A stretch of DNA of 35,523 nucleotides from an uncultured Clostridia bacterium (GTDB lineage Bacteria > Bacillota > Clostridia > Oscillospirales > Oscillospiraceae), in the NCBI GenBank assembly GCA_946620645.1, contig CAMONN010000006.1, positions 1 through 35,523 of the forward strand. The letters run 5' to 3'. The position numbers were made by a program, and so were the translations under genes. Below the pieces are notes generated by a model that did not search any database, was not told the origin of the DNA, and was given only the letters and a program-made list of their open reading frames with translations. This document shows positions 8,836 to 17,381 of the stretch, one piece after another; positions within the stretch are counted from its first letter, which is position 1, and every line of letters starts with the position of its first letter.

Positions 8836-8870
8836 CACCGCTGCCGGACCATGACGGCAGCGGTGTTTTT
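8836..8870. terminator. Intrinsic terminator ending the leftward acyl-CoA/redox operon
   Basis: Perfect 11-bp arms CACCGCTGCCG/CGGCAGCGGTG with an 8-nt loop. On the minus strand, the direction of the hypA-like gene, a broken U-tract follows (CTTTATTGATTTTT). On the plus strand TTTTT follows directly. It may work both ways. Confidence 0.8.
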
Positions 8871-8916
8871 GCAGGCGGGATTCCGGCTGTGCGGCGGGCA
8901 GCGGTGCCGGCTGCCT

Positions 8917-9294
8917 TCAGTCGGCGCCGCTGCTGGATTCTTCATCCTCCGGATCCGGAACAACAATTTCCTTGACGGTAAAATCCTTGCCGCTGAGCAC
9001 GGTTTTTTCAAAGCTGCCGCAGTTGGGGCAGAATCCCTTGTATTCGATGACGTTGAAGATCTCGTCACAGGCATCACATTCCGCAAGCCCCGGTATGATG
9101 TGAATGTTCAGCCGGGTACCCTCCAGCATGCTGCCCTTTGTTGCCACGGGATAAAGCTCCTGAAGATATTCCGGGATGACCAGCGACAGCTCCCCGCAAT
9201 CCACGGTAACTTCACGGACAACCGGAATGTGGTGCTCCGCTGCGAAAGCGTCTACCGTCCGGACCAGCTGACGGAGGAGGCCGATCTCATGCAT
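8917..9294 (-). CDS. HypA-family nickel metallochaperone-like protein
   Basis: 125 aa from ATG 9294. HypA delivers nickel during [NiFe]-hydrogenase (and sometimes urease) maturation. Seen: N-terminal MHEIGLL, whose Met-His-Glu forms the nickel site, and a zinc ribbon CDAC...CPNC (about residues 73-95). The C-terminus is an acidic Asp/Glu/Ser tail. I place the start at 9294, overlapping the upstream stop by 8 nt, because MHE must be N-terminal to bind nickel; the track's GTG 9303 would add Met-Glu-Ala in front. No hydrogenase, hypB or urease gene is in the window. It is the last gene of an acyl-CoA/flavoprotein operon, so its role may be metal or Fe-S handling for those enzymes. Confidence 0.85.
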   Translation of the reverse strand: MHEIGLLRQLVRTVDAFAAEHHIPVVREVTVDCGELSLVIPEYLQELYPVATKGSMLEGTRLNIHIIPGLAECDACDEIFNVIEYKGFCPNCGSFEKTVLSGKDFTVKEIVVPDPEDEESSSGAD

Positions 9295-11968
9295 TGCCTC
9301 CACCGTACTTTCCGATGTGCTTCTTTACCACATTTACGCCGATTTTCGGCACGTTTTTGACAATGCGCCCCAGCGTATGGAAGTACTCCTGATTATCCGC
9401 GTCGTGGATCTTTTCCAGGTGGATGGCGTCAAATTTGCACTTGGTGGTGCAGATTCCGCAGCCGACGCACATAAACTGATCCACCACGGCGGTGCCGCAG
9501 CCGAGACAGCGGGCGCATTCGGCCTTCATCTGGTCCTCAGTGAAGGTCCCCCGCAGGTCGTTGAAGCTGGTTTTTGCCACGCTTCCGTCCGCCTGCACGG
9601 GCCTCTGCCGCGGCGCGGCGTCAAATCCGCTGAGGCCGATCTGTGCGGTGGACCTGTCGAAGGCCCTGTAATCCCGGTGGTCGCGTCCCAGATCCAGTGT
9701 CTGTCCCGCATGCACAAAGCGGTGGATCGAGACGGCCGCTTCCTTGCCTGCCGCGATGGCATCGATAACAAACTGTGGCCCTGTGACCACATCGCCGCCG
9801 GCGAACACGTCGGCAACTGCGGTCTGGCAGGTTACGGCGTCGGCTTCCACGGTACCGCGGGCACCGGCCGGCACCTCGATGCCGCACAGCTCAACCTTCT
9901 GGCCCGTTGCACTCAGGACGGAAGTGACGGCGACGCTTTCATATTCGCCGCATCCTTTCACACCCCGGCGCCCCTTCGCATCTTCAGCCTCGAGCTCCAT
10001 GCGCTCCAGCTTCAGGCTCAGGGCGCCGTCCTTTTCGCAGATTTCAACCGGCGCCGCAAGGAAGCGGAACTGTACGCCCTCTTCCTTCGCTTCCTGAATC
10101 TCATCCCGGTCGGCAGGCATCTCGGCTTCGCTTCTGCGGTAATATACGGTGACCTTCGCCCCCAGACGCACAGCGGCCCGCGCCACATCCATCGCCACGT
10201 TGCCGCCGCCGATGACGGCGACATCGGTCCCGATTTCGGGCAGTTCGCCTCTGTTTACGCGGCGCAGGAAGTCGATTCCGGTGCTTACGCCGGGCAGCTC
10301 CTCACCGGGAATGTTCAGCTTTGCGCCCTGCGATGCTCCGATCGCGAGGTAGAAAGCTTTAAATCCTTCCTTCCTCAGCTCCTCCAGCGTTACATCTTTG
10401 CCGACTTCAACGCCGGTTGCAAACCGGACGCCGATCTGACGGAGAATGTCAATTTCACTGCGGATGACGTCCTTTTCCAGCCGGAAGGAGGGAATCCCCA
10501 GGGTCAGCATGCCGCCGGGCTCCTGCTCCTTCTCGTAGACTGTGACGGGATATCCCTTCAGCGCCAGATAATAGGCGCAGCTCAGGCCGGCGGGGCCGGC
10601 GCCGATGACGGCGATTTTCTCCGGGTAGGGTTTGCCGATCTGGTTGACCATCTTCGGCACGTACCGCTTCTCGGCGTTCAGATCCTGCTCGGCGATAAAC
10701 TTCTTGATTTCATCGATGGCGACCGGGGCATCCATGCCGCCGCGGGTACAGGCTTCCTCGCATTTTTTGTTGCAGATGCGCCCGCAGACCGCCGGGAAGG
10801 GGAGTTCCTTTTTAATGAGCTCAAGGGCCTCGGCATAACGGCCTTCGGAGGCCAGACGGATATAGCCCTGCACCGGCACATGGGCGGGACAGGCGGACTT
10901 GCAGGGCGCTGTACCCTCGGGCATCACATCGGTGCGGTTCAGGCGGTAGTCGGCGTTGTAGCGTTTCCCGGACCAGAGGGTGTTCCGCGGGGTTTCCTCA
11001 GGCCGGTCCTCGTTGGAAGGACGGCTGCACAGTTTCTGGCCGAGTCGGACGGCATTCAGCTGGCAGTTTTCCACACACTGGCCGCAGGCGACGCACTTCT
11101 CCTTGTCCACGCGGGCAATGTAGTTGGTGCGGATGGCGTCCGGCGCACGGAAATAGGTCGCGATGCGCAGGGCAAAGCAGGAACACCCGCAGCAGTTGCA
11201 GATGGCTGTGGTGTCATCATAGCCGGGTGTCACATTCAGCTCGTGCACCAGCCCGTTGTCCTCAGCCCGCTTAAGGATCTCGAAGGCCTCTTCTTTTGAG
11301 ATGAGGCGGTGGGAGCCGGTTTCGGAGTAGTTGATGGCGTTGTCATTGACATACATGCACATGTCTTCTTCAAGATGGCCGCAGCCTTCGCCCATCAGCC
11401 TTCTGGCACGGCGGCAGGAACATGGCCCTACGGACACTGCCCACGCGTCTTCAATGATTTTTGCCACCTCATCGTAACTGGCCTTGCGGGTGTTGTTTTC
11501 AATGGCGCTCTGCACCGGGATAACGCGCATCAGGTTCATGCCCACATCCATAAACGGGGCCAGCATGGAAACCCGGACCCGGGTGTAGGCTTCAAAACAT
11601 TCTCCGAGTACGGGGTACTTGTCACACTGCTCGCGGTTGGAGAGCACGCCCTCCATGATACCGGGTACCCAGATGGGGTAGTACCAGCATTCCTTCCCGT
11701 CCACCATGCGGGTACGGATTACACCTGCCGTACGCAGCTTGTGAAGCTGCTCCAGTGTGAAGTTCAGGTCTTTTTTCGCCCGCCTTGCGATTTCCTCGGC
11801 GGTGCGGTTGGCTTCAAGACGCATGTGCATCATGACCTCGCACATGTCGTCATCAACAATCGGCTCCAGTATTTTGTACTCCGGATCATTGTAAGTGATT
11901 CCGGTGTAGGTCAGGCTTTCCAGACTGATTTTTGTCGCAAGTTTCAGAATATTGGGTCTGTGCGCCAT
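9287..11968 (-). CDS. Large multi-Fe-S FAD oxidoreductase, GltD/NfnB-like core with extra N- and C-terminal modules
   Basis: 893 aa. Domains in order: a winged-helix-like segment (about 45-90); a Cys-rich module with PCSC (183-185), CGH and NCCGCSC (258-264); a 4Fe-4S motif CVACGQCVENC (292-302); a GltD-type Fe-S domain (C356, C360, then CGRICNKKCEEAC near 395-407); an FAD Rossmann motif GAGPAG (about 457); an NAD(P) Rossmann motif GGGNVAMDVA (about 590); and a C-terminal ferredoxin-like end with CARCLGCG and CVGCGICTTKC. The core resembles the GltD/NfnB/SudA group that moves electrons between NAD(P)H and ferredoxin-type carriers. The adjacent FNR/2Fe-2S gene strengthens an Nfn-like reading. 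No transmembrane segment, so soluble. It is preceded by a terminator-like hairpin and overlaps the hypA-like start. Confidence 0.85.
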   Translation of the reverse strand: MAHRPNILKLATKISLESLTYTGITYNDPEYKILEPIVDDDMCEVMMHMRLEANRTAEEIARRAKKDLNFTLEQLHKLRTAGVIRTRMVDGKECWYYPIWVPGIMEGVLSNREQCDKYPVLGECFEAYTRVRVSMLAPFMDVGMNLMRVIPVQSAIENNTRKASYDEVAKIIEDAWAVSVGPCSCRRARRLMGEGCGHLEEDMCMYVNDNAINYSETGSHRLISKEEAFEILKRAEDNGLVHELNVTPGYDDTTAICNCCGCSCFALRIATYFRAPDAIRTNYIARVDKEKCVACGQCVENCQLNAVRLGQKLCSRPSNEDRPEETPRNTLWSGKRYNADYRLNRTDVMPEGTAPCKSACPAHVPVQGYIRLASEGRYAEALELIKKELPFPAVCGRICNKKCEEACTRGGMDAPVAIDEIKKFIAEQDLNAEKRYVPKMVNQIGKPYPEKIAVIGAGPAGLSCAYYLALKGYPVTVYEKEQEPGGMLTLGIPSFRLEKDVIRSEIDILRQIGVRFATGVEVGKDVTLEELRKEGFKAFYLAIGASQGAKLNIPGEELPGVSTGIDFLRRVNRGELPEIGTDVAVIGGGNVAMDVARAAVRLGAKVTVYYRRSEAEMPADRDEIQEAKEEGVQFRFLAAPVEICEKDGALSLKLERMELEAEDAKGRRGVKGCGEYESVAVTSVLSATGQKVELCGIEVPAGARGTVEADAVTCQTAVADVFAGGDVVTGPQFVIDAIAAGKEAAVSIHRFVHAGQTLDLGRDHRDYRAFDRSTAQIGLSGFDAAPRQRPVQADGSVAKTSFNDLRGTFTEDQMKAECARCLGCGTAVVDQFMCVGCGICTTKCKFDAIHLEKIHDADNQEYFHTLGRIVKNVPKIGVNVVKKHIGKYGGGNA

Positions 11969-11985
11969 ATTGATTCTCCCTTCAT

Positions 11986-12026
11986 GAGAAAAGGGGACAG
12001 GGAGCAGCCGGGCCGCCCCCTGTCCC
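11986..12026 (-). terminator. Intra-operon terminator-like hairpin before the GltD-like gene
   Basis: On the minus strand GGGACAGGG pairs with CCCTGTCCC around a GC-rich 15-nt loop, followed by CTTTTCTC. It sits in the 66-nt gap between the FNR-like and GltD-like genes, so it may attenuate transcription or protect upstream mRNA rather than end the operon. Confidence 0.55.
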
Positions 12027-12034
12027 TGTCGGGT

Positions 12035-13249
12035 TTAAAAGAATTCTCCGGGGATCTCCAGCGTCAGGTCGCTGGTCGGGAAGCTGCAGCAGGGGTGAAT
12101 GTATCCGTAATGGACATCGGCCCAGCGGCGCATCTCGTTTTCCTGCGGGATGAAGACCGTGCCCTCCAGCAGGCGTGAGCGGCACCAGCCGCACTCGCCG
12201 GCGCGGCAGCGGGACGGGGCCTTGATGCCGGCGCGCTCAATGGCGACCAGAACCGGCTCATCGGCCGATGCGGGAATGGTCCATTCCTGGGGACCCTGCT
12301 TCACCTTGACGGAGAAGGCCTTGCCCTTTGCCTCCTGCGGATAGCCCTCGCATTCCCAGGGGGTCTTGGTGACGTCGATGAGCTTGCGGCGGAACAGCCG
12401 TTCCGGCAGGCCGAGCTTTTCAATCTCGGGCTTCAGGAACTTGTACATGGCCTCCGGTCCGCAGAGGAAGACGGAGAAGGGCTCCTCCTGCGGGGCGTAT
12501 TTTCTGATAAGGTCCGCGGTAATAAATCCGCTTTCAAAGCCGGTCTTTTCCTCTTCGGAGAGAACGTGGATGACTTTGAATTTCGGGCAGGCACGGGCCA
12601 GCTCGTCCAGCTCTCCCCGGAAGAGAATGTTTTCCTCGTTTCTGGAACCGAAGAGCAGCGTCAGGTTAAAGTCCTCAATGCCGTCTGCCAGCGCCCGGGC
12701 CATGGACAGGAAAGGCGTGATGCCGGAGCCGCCGGCGAGACCAATCACGTTTTTCGCATCTCTCAGGTCCTCGTAATAGAAGAATCCCAGAGGGCCGGAA
12801 GTGATGACCTTGTCACCGGGTTTCTTCTCCTCCAGAAGCCGGTCCGCTACAAAGCCGCCGGGGTTGGCACGGACGGTAATGGCGTATTCACCGGCCAGGG
12901 CATCCTTCGGCGAAGAGCAGAGGGAGTAGGAGCGGGTGACAAAGCTTCCGTCCATGGGCAGCTTCAGGGAGATGTACTGCCCGGCGCGGAAGTAGGGCAG
13001 GGGCGTGCCGTCGGCGCGTTTCAGAACGAAGGTTTTGGCCTGCGCTTCGCCGCGGTCGATGATGCGGTCGATGACCAGCTCCAGGAAATCCGGATGAAGG
13101 GCCTTCGCATTTTCGTTTACGGGGAAAACCCCGCTGATCTCATCGGCGGACGCTGCCTGGATGGCCTTTTCACGGACCTTCTTCATGTTCTTGAACTTGA
13201 GCATGTCGAATTTGCCGATCAGGCCGACTTTGATATTCAGATCAGGCAT
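12035..13249 (-). CDS. FNR-type flavoprotein reductase with C-terminal 2Fe-2S ferredoxin domain
   Basis: 404 aa, soluble. After an N-terminal extension of about 55 residues, an FAD domain shows RSYSLCSSP and TSGPLGFFYY, and an NAD(P) domain shows GLAGGSGITPF, FGSRNEENILF and LCGPEAMYKF. The C-terminal plant-type ferredoxin domain has CRAGECGWC and a distal Cys pair (HPCCSF), which can ligate a 2Fe-2S cluster. The layout is like PaaE/benzoate-dioxygenase reductases or phenol hydroxylase reductases, yet no oxygenase is encoded nearby. Its ATG overlaps the stop of the CrtI-like gene by one base (TAATG), implying coupled translation. Likely transfers electrons between NAD(P)H and the neighbouring flavoproteins. 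Confidence 0.9.
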   Translation of the reverse strand: MPDLNIKVGLIGKFDMLKFKNMKKVREKAIQAASADEISGVFPVNENAKALHPDFLELVIDRIIDRGEAQAKTFVLKRADGTPLPYFRAGQYISLKLPMDGSFVTRSYSLCSSPKDALAGEYAITVRANPGGFVADRLLEEKKPGDKVITSGPLGFFYYEDLRDAKNVIGLAGGSGITPFLSMARALADGIEDFNLTLLFGSRNEENILFRGELDELARACPKFKVIHVLSEEEKTGFESGFITADLIRKYAPQEEPFSVFLCGPEAMYKFLKPEIEKLGLPERLFRRKLIDVTKTPWECEGYPQEAKGKAFSVKVKQGPQEWTIPASADEPVLVAIERAGIKAPSRCRAGECGWCRSRLLEGTVFIPQENEMRRWADVHYGYIHPCCSFPTSDLTLEIPGEFF

Positions 13250-14799
13250 TACTTGTTCCCTCCTTCACTCCAGGCTTTCAGGTCTCTCAAGGCGGCTCCG
13301 GCCAGCATCTGGCCGCAGACAATGGTGGCGGAATAACCGTCGCTGCGCGGGCCGGCCGCGCCGATGGGGCGCAGGCCCTTGATAGGATAGTCATTACCTA
13401 CCATCTGCATGCGGGCCATCATGCCGTCCCAGTCACGGGCCTCATAGCCGTAGACCGAGCCCTCCGGCACGCCGAGGTACCGCGCAAAGGTCCAGGGTGA
13501 GCCGACTTCCATTTCCTCAATGTGCCCGCTGAGATCGATGCCGGTTTTTTCCTTCAGGTTCTTCAGCATCTTTTTCACGCCCTCGTTCTTGAAGCGGAAG
13601 TAGTCTTCCTGCTTCAGTTCGCCCCATTCGTCCGGGGCGCCGAAGGTCGTGAAGGAGCATACGCAGGTTCCCGGAGGCGAGAAGTCGGGCAGAACGGTGT
13701 TGTAGCACAGGAAGATGGAGTAGTTGTTGGTCTTCATGCCGCCCTGGATGCGCTGGTACTCAACCACCGAGTCGGCGGTGCTGGGCAGGAAGTAGCTGTA
13801 GTCGGTAATGCCGAGCTCTTCGGCCGTGGCGTCGCAGCAGAAGTAGGCGGTGTACATGCGCCCGCCCATGATGCGGCCGCGGGCTTTGGAGAGCTTCTTT
13901 TCCCGCTCGGGGATGAGTTCCTTCGGGACCATCTTGCCGTAGATGATGTCGGGGTTGATGTTCGCAAGGGCGTAGTCGCACTCCACGTCGCCGAGGTTGG
14001 TGCGCACGCCGCAGAGCTTGTCGCCGTTGAAGAGGAACTCTTCCGCCCGGCAGTTAAACCACACATCGCCGCCCAGCTCCCGGAAGCGCTCGATCATGGC
14101 GGTGGAGTACTGGTGGGAGGTGTGCTCCGGAATGTAGGCGCTGCGCTGCACATACTTATGCACCATCGCGGCGTAGTGGATGAAGGCCAGATGCTCCATG
14201 TCCACACCCAGGTAGCTCCAGTAGGTGGAGAGAATATCCTGGCACTTCTTCGGCAGCTTCAGGGCGTTAAAGACCTTCTGGGTGCTGTAGGCGCCGCAGC
14301 GCAGCATATCGGGATACTCGCTCTGCAGGACCTTGGAATCGGGATTTCCTTTGGATGCGGTGATGTACGCGATGCCGTCAAGAACCTCCTGGAAAAGGTC
14401 AAAGAGCTTTGTCATTTTCTCGCGGGAGCCGGGAACGTATTCCTCCATCTTGTCGATGAAGTTTCCGATGCCGGCCGGCATGGTCACGTCCATGGGGCTT
14501 CCGTCGGAGTATCTGGAGATGATCCGGAAGCAGTCCTTGACTTCAACCCAGTTCAGCTTGACGCCGTAGCCTTCGAGAATCTTCCGGGTGTCGCCCGGGT
14601 TATCCGGCGGCCCGAAGTCGCACAGCTCGTGCAGGGAAGGCTCGATCTCAAAGCGGCCGCGGACGAAGCTGGTGGCGGCGCCGCCCGGAACGTTGTGCTT
14701 CTCGATCAGAAGCGTCTTTTTTCCTGCCAGCTGACATTGCAGCGCCGCGGACATTCCGGCGTTGCCGGCGCCGACGACGACGATGTCATATTTGGGCAT
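13249..14799 (-). CDS. CrtI/retinol-saturase-like FAD-dependent oxidoreductase
   Basis: 516 aa. The N-terminus has the FAD Rossmann motif VVGAGNAGMSAALQ with LLIEKHNVPGG, as in phytoene desaturases, carotenoid isomerases and retinol saturase. The C-terminus ends in a second FAD-binding segment IGAAGPRSDGYSATIVCGQMLAG. No secretion signal. Family enzymes add, remove or isomerise C=C bonds on long hydrophobic chains. No carotenoid synthesis genes are nearby; the neighbours are acyl-CoA genes and an FNR-type reductase overlapping by one base. I infer action on an unsaturated acyl or polyene substrate, but the real substrate is unknown. Confidence 0.82.
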   Translation of the reverse strand: MPKYDIVVVGAGNAGMSAALQCQLAGKKTLLIEKHNVPGGAATSFVRGRFEIEPSLHELCDFGPPDNPGDTRKILEGYGVKLNWVEVKDCFRIISRYSDGSPMDVTMPAGIGNFIDKMEEYVPGSREKMTKLFDLFQEVLDGIAYITASKGNPDSKVLQSEYPDMLRCGAYSTQKVFNALKLPKKCQDILSTYWSYLGVDMEHLAFIHYAAMVHKYVQRSAYIPEHTSHQYSTAMIERFRELGGDVWFNCRAEEFLFNGDKLCGVRTNLGDVECDYALANINPDIIYGKMVPKELIPEREKKLSKARGRIMGGRMYTAYFCCDATAEELGITDYSYFLPSTADSVVEYQRIQGGMKTNNYSIFLCYNTVLPDFSPPGTCVCSFTTFGAPDEWGELKQEDYFRFKNEGVKKMLKNLKEKTGIDLSGHIEEMEVGSPWTFARYLGVPEGSVYGYEARDWDGMMARMQMVGNDYPIKGLRPIGAAGPRSDGYSATIVCGQMLAGAALRDLKAWSEGGNK

Positions 14800-14833
14800 T
14801 TGTACATTCCTCCTTTTGCGGTTGTGATTATGC

Positions 14834-15610
14834 CTATTTCTTGCTGCGCGCGGCGATCATGGCCCTGTATGCGGCAACCGCCTTCTGCAGGTCTTCCGTG
14901 CCGCAGCAGTAGGTGGACTGGGCCTGCTCGAACAGCCGCCCGGCGCAGAGGCCTCCCTCGTCGGTGAGGTTTATGCCCTTCTTGGCGAAGCGGACCGCGG
15001 CGGCGGGGCTGCGGGCGATGGTTGCGGCCATCTTCATGGCGCGCTCTTCCAGTTTCTCCAGGGGGACGACGACCTGGACCAGCCCGATGCGCAGCGCCTC
15101 CTCGGCGCCGACTTCCTCTCCGGTGAGGATCATCCGTTTGGCCTGCCCCACGCCGACCAGACGGGTCAGCTTCGAGGTTCCGCCCATGTCGGGCGACAGA
15201 CCCAGCTGTACCTCAGGCAGGGAGAAGCGGGCGTCCTCGGCGGCGATGCGAATATCGGCATCGAGAATTAACTCCATCCCCGATCCGATGCAAAGTCCCT
15301 GAACCGCCGCAATGACGGGATAGTTCTGTTCCTGCCAGAAGCCGTAGATTTTCTGCAGCCAGGGCAGCTTTTCCAGCACGTAGGCGGAGCTGACACCCTG
15401 CAGATAGTTCAGGTCAATGCCTGCGGAGAAACATTTTCCGTTGGCCTTAATGACCATACAGCGGATTCCCTCGGTTTTGGAGATGACTTCCTCGACTTCA
15501 TCGAGTTCCACATAGAAGCCCGCTTCAAAGATGTTGTAGGGAGGGCGGTTCAGCGTCAGTACGCCGATGCCCTTTTCCAGTGTGAACAGAAAGTATTTTC
15601 CTTCAAACAT
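14834..15610 (-). CDS. Enoyl-CoA hydratase/isomerase family protein
   Basis: 258 aa crotonase fold. The oxyanion-hole segment CFSAGIDL (about 60-67) and IGSGMEL are present. Both hydratase glutamates appear to be kept: E113 in GSGMEL and E133 in LPEVQLGL. D141 in SPDMGGT resembles the acidic residue of isomerase-type members. A hydratase is the simplest call, but Delta3-Delta2 or dienoyl-CoA isomerase activity is possible. Fourth gene side by side with acyl-CoA synthetase (46-nt gap) and CrtI-like gene (34-nt gap). Confidence 0.88.
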   Translation of the reverse strand: MFEGKYFLFTLEKGIGVLTLNRPPYNIFEAGFYVELDEVEEVISKTEGIRCMVIKANGKCFSAGIDLNYLQGVSSAYVLEKLPWLQKIYGFWQEQNYPVIAAVQGLCIGSGMELILDADIRIAAEDARFSLPEVQLGLSPDMGGTSKLTRLVGVGQAKRMILTGEEVGAEEALRIGLVQVVVPLEKLEERAMKMAATIARSPAAAVRFAKKGINLTDEGGLCAGRLFEQAQSTYCCGTEDLQKAVAAYRAMIAARSKK

Positions 15611-15656
15611 TCGCTTTCCTCCGTCAAATGATAAACGGTTCTGACAGCCTGACGGC

Positions 15657-17345
15657 CTACAGCCCGTGCTTCTCCTTGAACATGGCGCTCAGCGCCTTGC
15701 GGTCCGCCTTGCCGGCGGCGGTGCGGGGCAGCTCACTGATGAACTCATAGGCGATGGGGATTTTGTAGGGCGCCAGGGACTGCCGCAGGTACTTCTCGGC
15801 CTCTTCCGCGGTCATCTCTTCGCCTTCCTTCAGCACAGTGTACAGTACGGGCGCCTCGCCCTTCTTCGGGTGCACGATGCCGACGGCGCAGGCTTCCTTG
15901 ACTTTGGGGTTGGCGAACATGGCCTCGTCAATCTCCCGCGGGAAGACGTTGAAGCCGTTTACGATGATCATATCCTTTTTGCGGTCCTTGATGAAGATGA
16001 AGCCGTCTTCATCCATCAGCACCACGTCCGCGGTGTAGAGCCAGCCGTCCCGGATGGTAGCTTCGGTTGCTTCGGGGTTCTCCCAGTATTTCTCCATCAC
16101 CTGGGGACCGCGGCAGATGAGCTCGCCCGTCTCGCCCAGAGGCACCGGGGTCTTCCCGTCGACAGCGTCGACCACCACGAGGTCGGTATCCGGCACGGCA
16201 ACGCCCACAGAGCCGGCCTTCCGGACATGCATCGGGTTAATGGTGAGAATATTCGAGGTCTCGCTCATGCCGTAGCCTTCGACAATGGTGGCGCCGGTCT
16301 TGGCCTCCAGCTGCTCCATCACGGCCACCGGGCACGGAGCCGAGCCGCAGAAGATGCCCTTCAGGGAAGAGATATCCGCTTCGCCGGCCTGAACCTGCGG
16401 GGTGTTCAGAAGCCCGATCAGCATGGCGGGGACCGCCGCGAAGATGGTGGGCTTGTTCTTGACGATTTCAGCCAGCAGTGCGTCCGGCTTCGGCTGCGGA
16501 ACAACGATGATCGTGCCGCCGTTGGTCATGGTGATGCCGACGTTCGCGTTGAAGCCGTAAACGTGGTTCAGCGGAATCGCCGCGAGGGTGATAACCTCAT
16601 CACGGCCCACAATGGTGTAGTTCCGGGTGGTCCAGAGGGCTGTGCGGTAGCCCATGGTATAGACCATCCTGTTGGTAAGCACACAGCCCTTGGGTACGCC
16701 TGTAGTGCCGCCGGTATACTGGAGGCGGATCGGGTCGTCCATGGAAATCTCAATGTCCGGCTCGGTGTTCGGATGCGTTCCCACAAGGGCGTTGAAGTCA
16801 TACAGACCTTCAACCTGCGGCAGCTCTACCGCCCCGGAGGGAAGCTGGAAGGCGATGACACGCTTCACTTTGCAGTCGGGATTCTGAAGCATAGCAATGG
16901 CCTTCGGAGCAAAGGCCGCCATCACCACAACGGTTTCGGCACCGCTGTCGTTGAACTGGCCGGTCAGCTCAGGCACGGTATAGAGGGGGTTCGCAGGAAC
17001 TTCTATGGCGCCGATCTTCCACACGGCGTGCATGGCCAGCAGGTACTGGGGCACATTGGGCGCCATGATCGCCACACGGTCACCCTTCTTTACACCAAGG
17101 TCAAGGAAGGCGTTGGCCAGGCGGCGGGCCACATCATTGCAGTAGGCATAGGGGAGTACAAGATCACCCAGAACCGCATAGGGCTTCTTCGGGTTGGTTT
17201 CTGCCCAGTGGTTGAACCACCATTTACAGGGCTTGTCCTCATACTCGATCTTTTCCGGAATCTCCGCATCGTACTGCTTGCGCGCCAGTTCTGCGTTTTT
17301 TCTGGCGGCTTCGTCCAATGCTTTCAGGTATTCCTTGTCTTGCAT
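15657..17345 (-). CDS. Acyl-CoA synthetase (AMP-forming, long-/medium-chain type)
   Basis: 562 aa ANL-superfamily ligase that activates a carboxylic acid via an acyl-adenylate. Seen: the ATP P-loop YTGGTTGVPKG, the adenine-site motif VEGYGMSET, the hinge region YTADVVLMDEDGFIFIKDRKKDMI and the C-terminal catalytic Lys in TAAGKADRKAL. No signal peptide. It follows gntR by 36 nt, so it is the first enzyme gene of the leftward operon. Acyl specificity cannot be read from the sequence; aromatic or isoprenoid acids are alternatives to fatty acids. Confidence 0.9.
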   Translation of the reverse strand: MQDKEYLKALDEAARKNAELARKQYDAEIPEKIEYEDKPCKWWFNHWAETNPKKPYAVLGDLVLPYAYCNDVARRLANAFLDLGVKKGDRVAIMAPNVPQYLLAMHAVWKIGAIEVPANPLYTVPELTGQFNDSGAETVVVMAAFAPKAIAMLQNPDCKVKRVIAFQLPSGAVELPQVEGLYDFNALVGTHPNTEPDIEISMDDPIRLQYTGGTTGVPKGCVLTNRMVYTMGYRTALWTTRNYTIVGRDEVITLAAIPLNHVYGFNANVGITMTNGGTIIVVPQPKPDALLAEIVKNKPTIFAAVPAMLIGLLNTPQVQAGEADISSLKGIFCGSAPCPVAVMEQLEAKTGATIVEGYGMSETSNILTINPMHVRKAGSVGVAVPDTDLVVVDAVDGKTPVPLGETGELICRGPQVMEKYWENPEATEATIRDGWLYTADVVLMDEDGFIFIKDRKKDMIIVNGFNVFPREIDEAMFANPKVKEACAVGIVHPKKGEAPVLYTVLKEGEEMTAEEAEKYLRQSLAPYKIPIAYEFISELPRTAAGKADRKALSAMFKEKHGL

Positions 17346-17381
17346 GTTTTTACCTCCTTTTATGATTTCGCGTTTTAATTT

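Noticed and set aside
8851-9360. 169-aa plus-strand ORF opposite the hypA-like gene
   Set aside because: Starts in the terminator hairpin and is antisense to a clear HypA-family gene.
9317-11299. 660-aa plus-strand ORF opposite the GltD-like gene
   Set aside because: Antisense shadow; composition is low-complexity Gly/Ala/His and the minus-strand frame has clear Fe-S and Rossmann motifs.
12035-14799. Aerobic phenylacetate (paa) pathway
   Set aside because: The FNR/2Fe-2S and PaaG-like proteins recall PaaE and PaaG, but no PaaABC oxygenase, PaaZ or PaaK-type pair is present, so the resemblance is at fold level only.
15666-17378. 570-aa plus-strand ORF opposite the acyl-CoA synthetase
   Set aside because: Antisense shadow of a well-conserved ANL enzyme.
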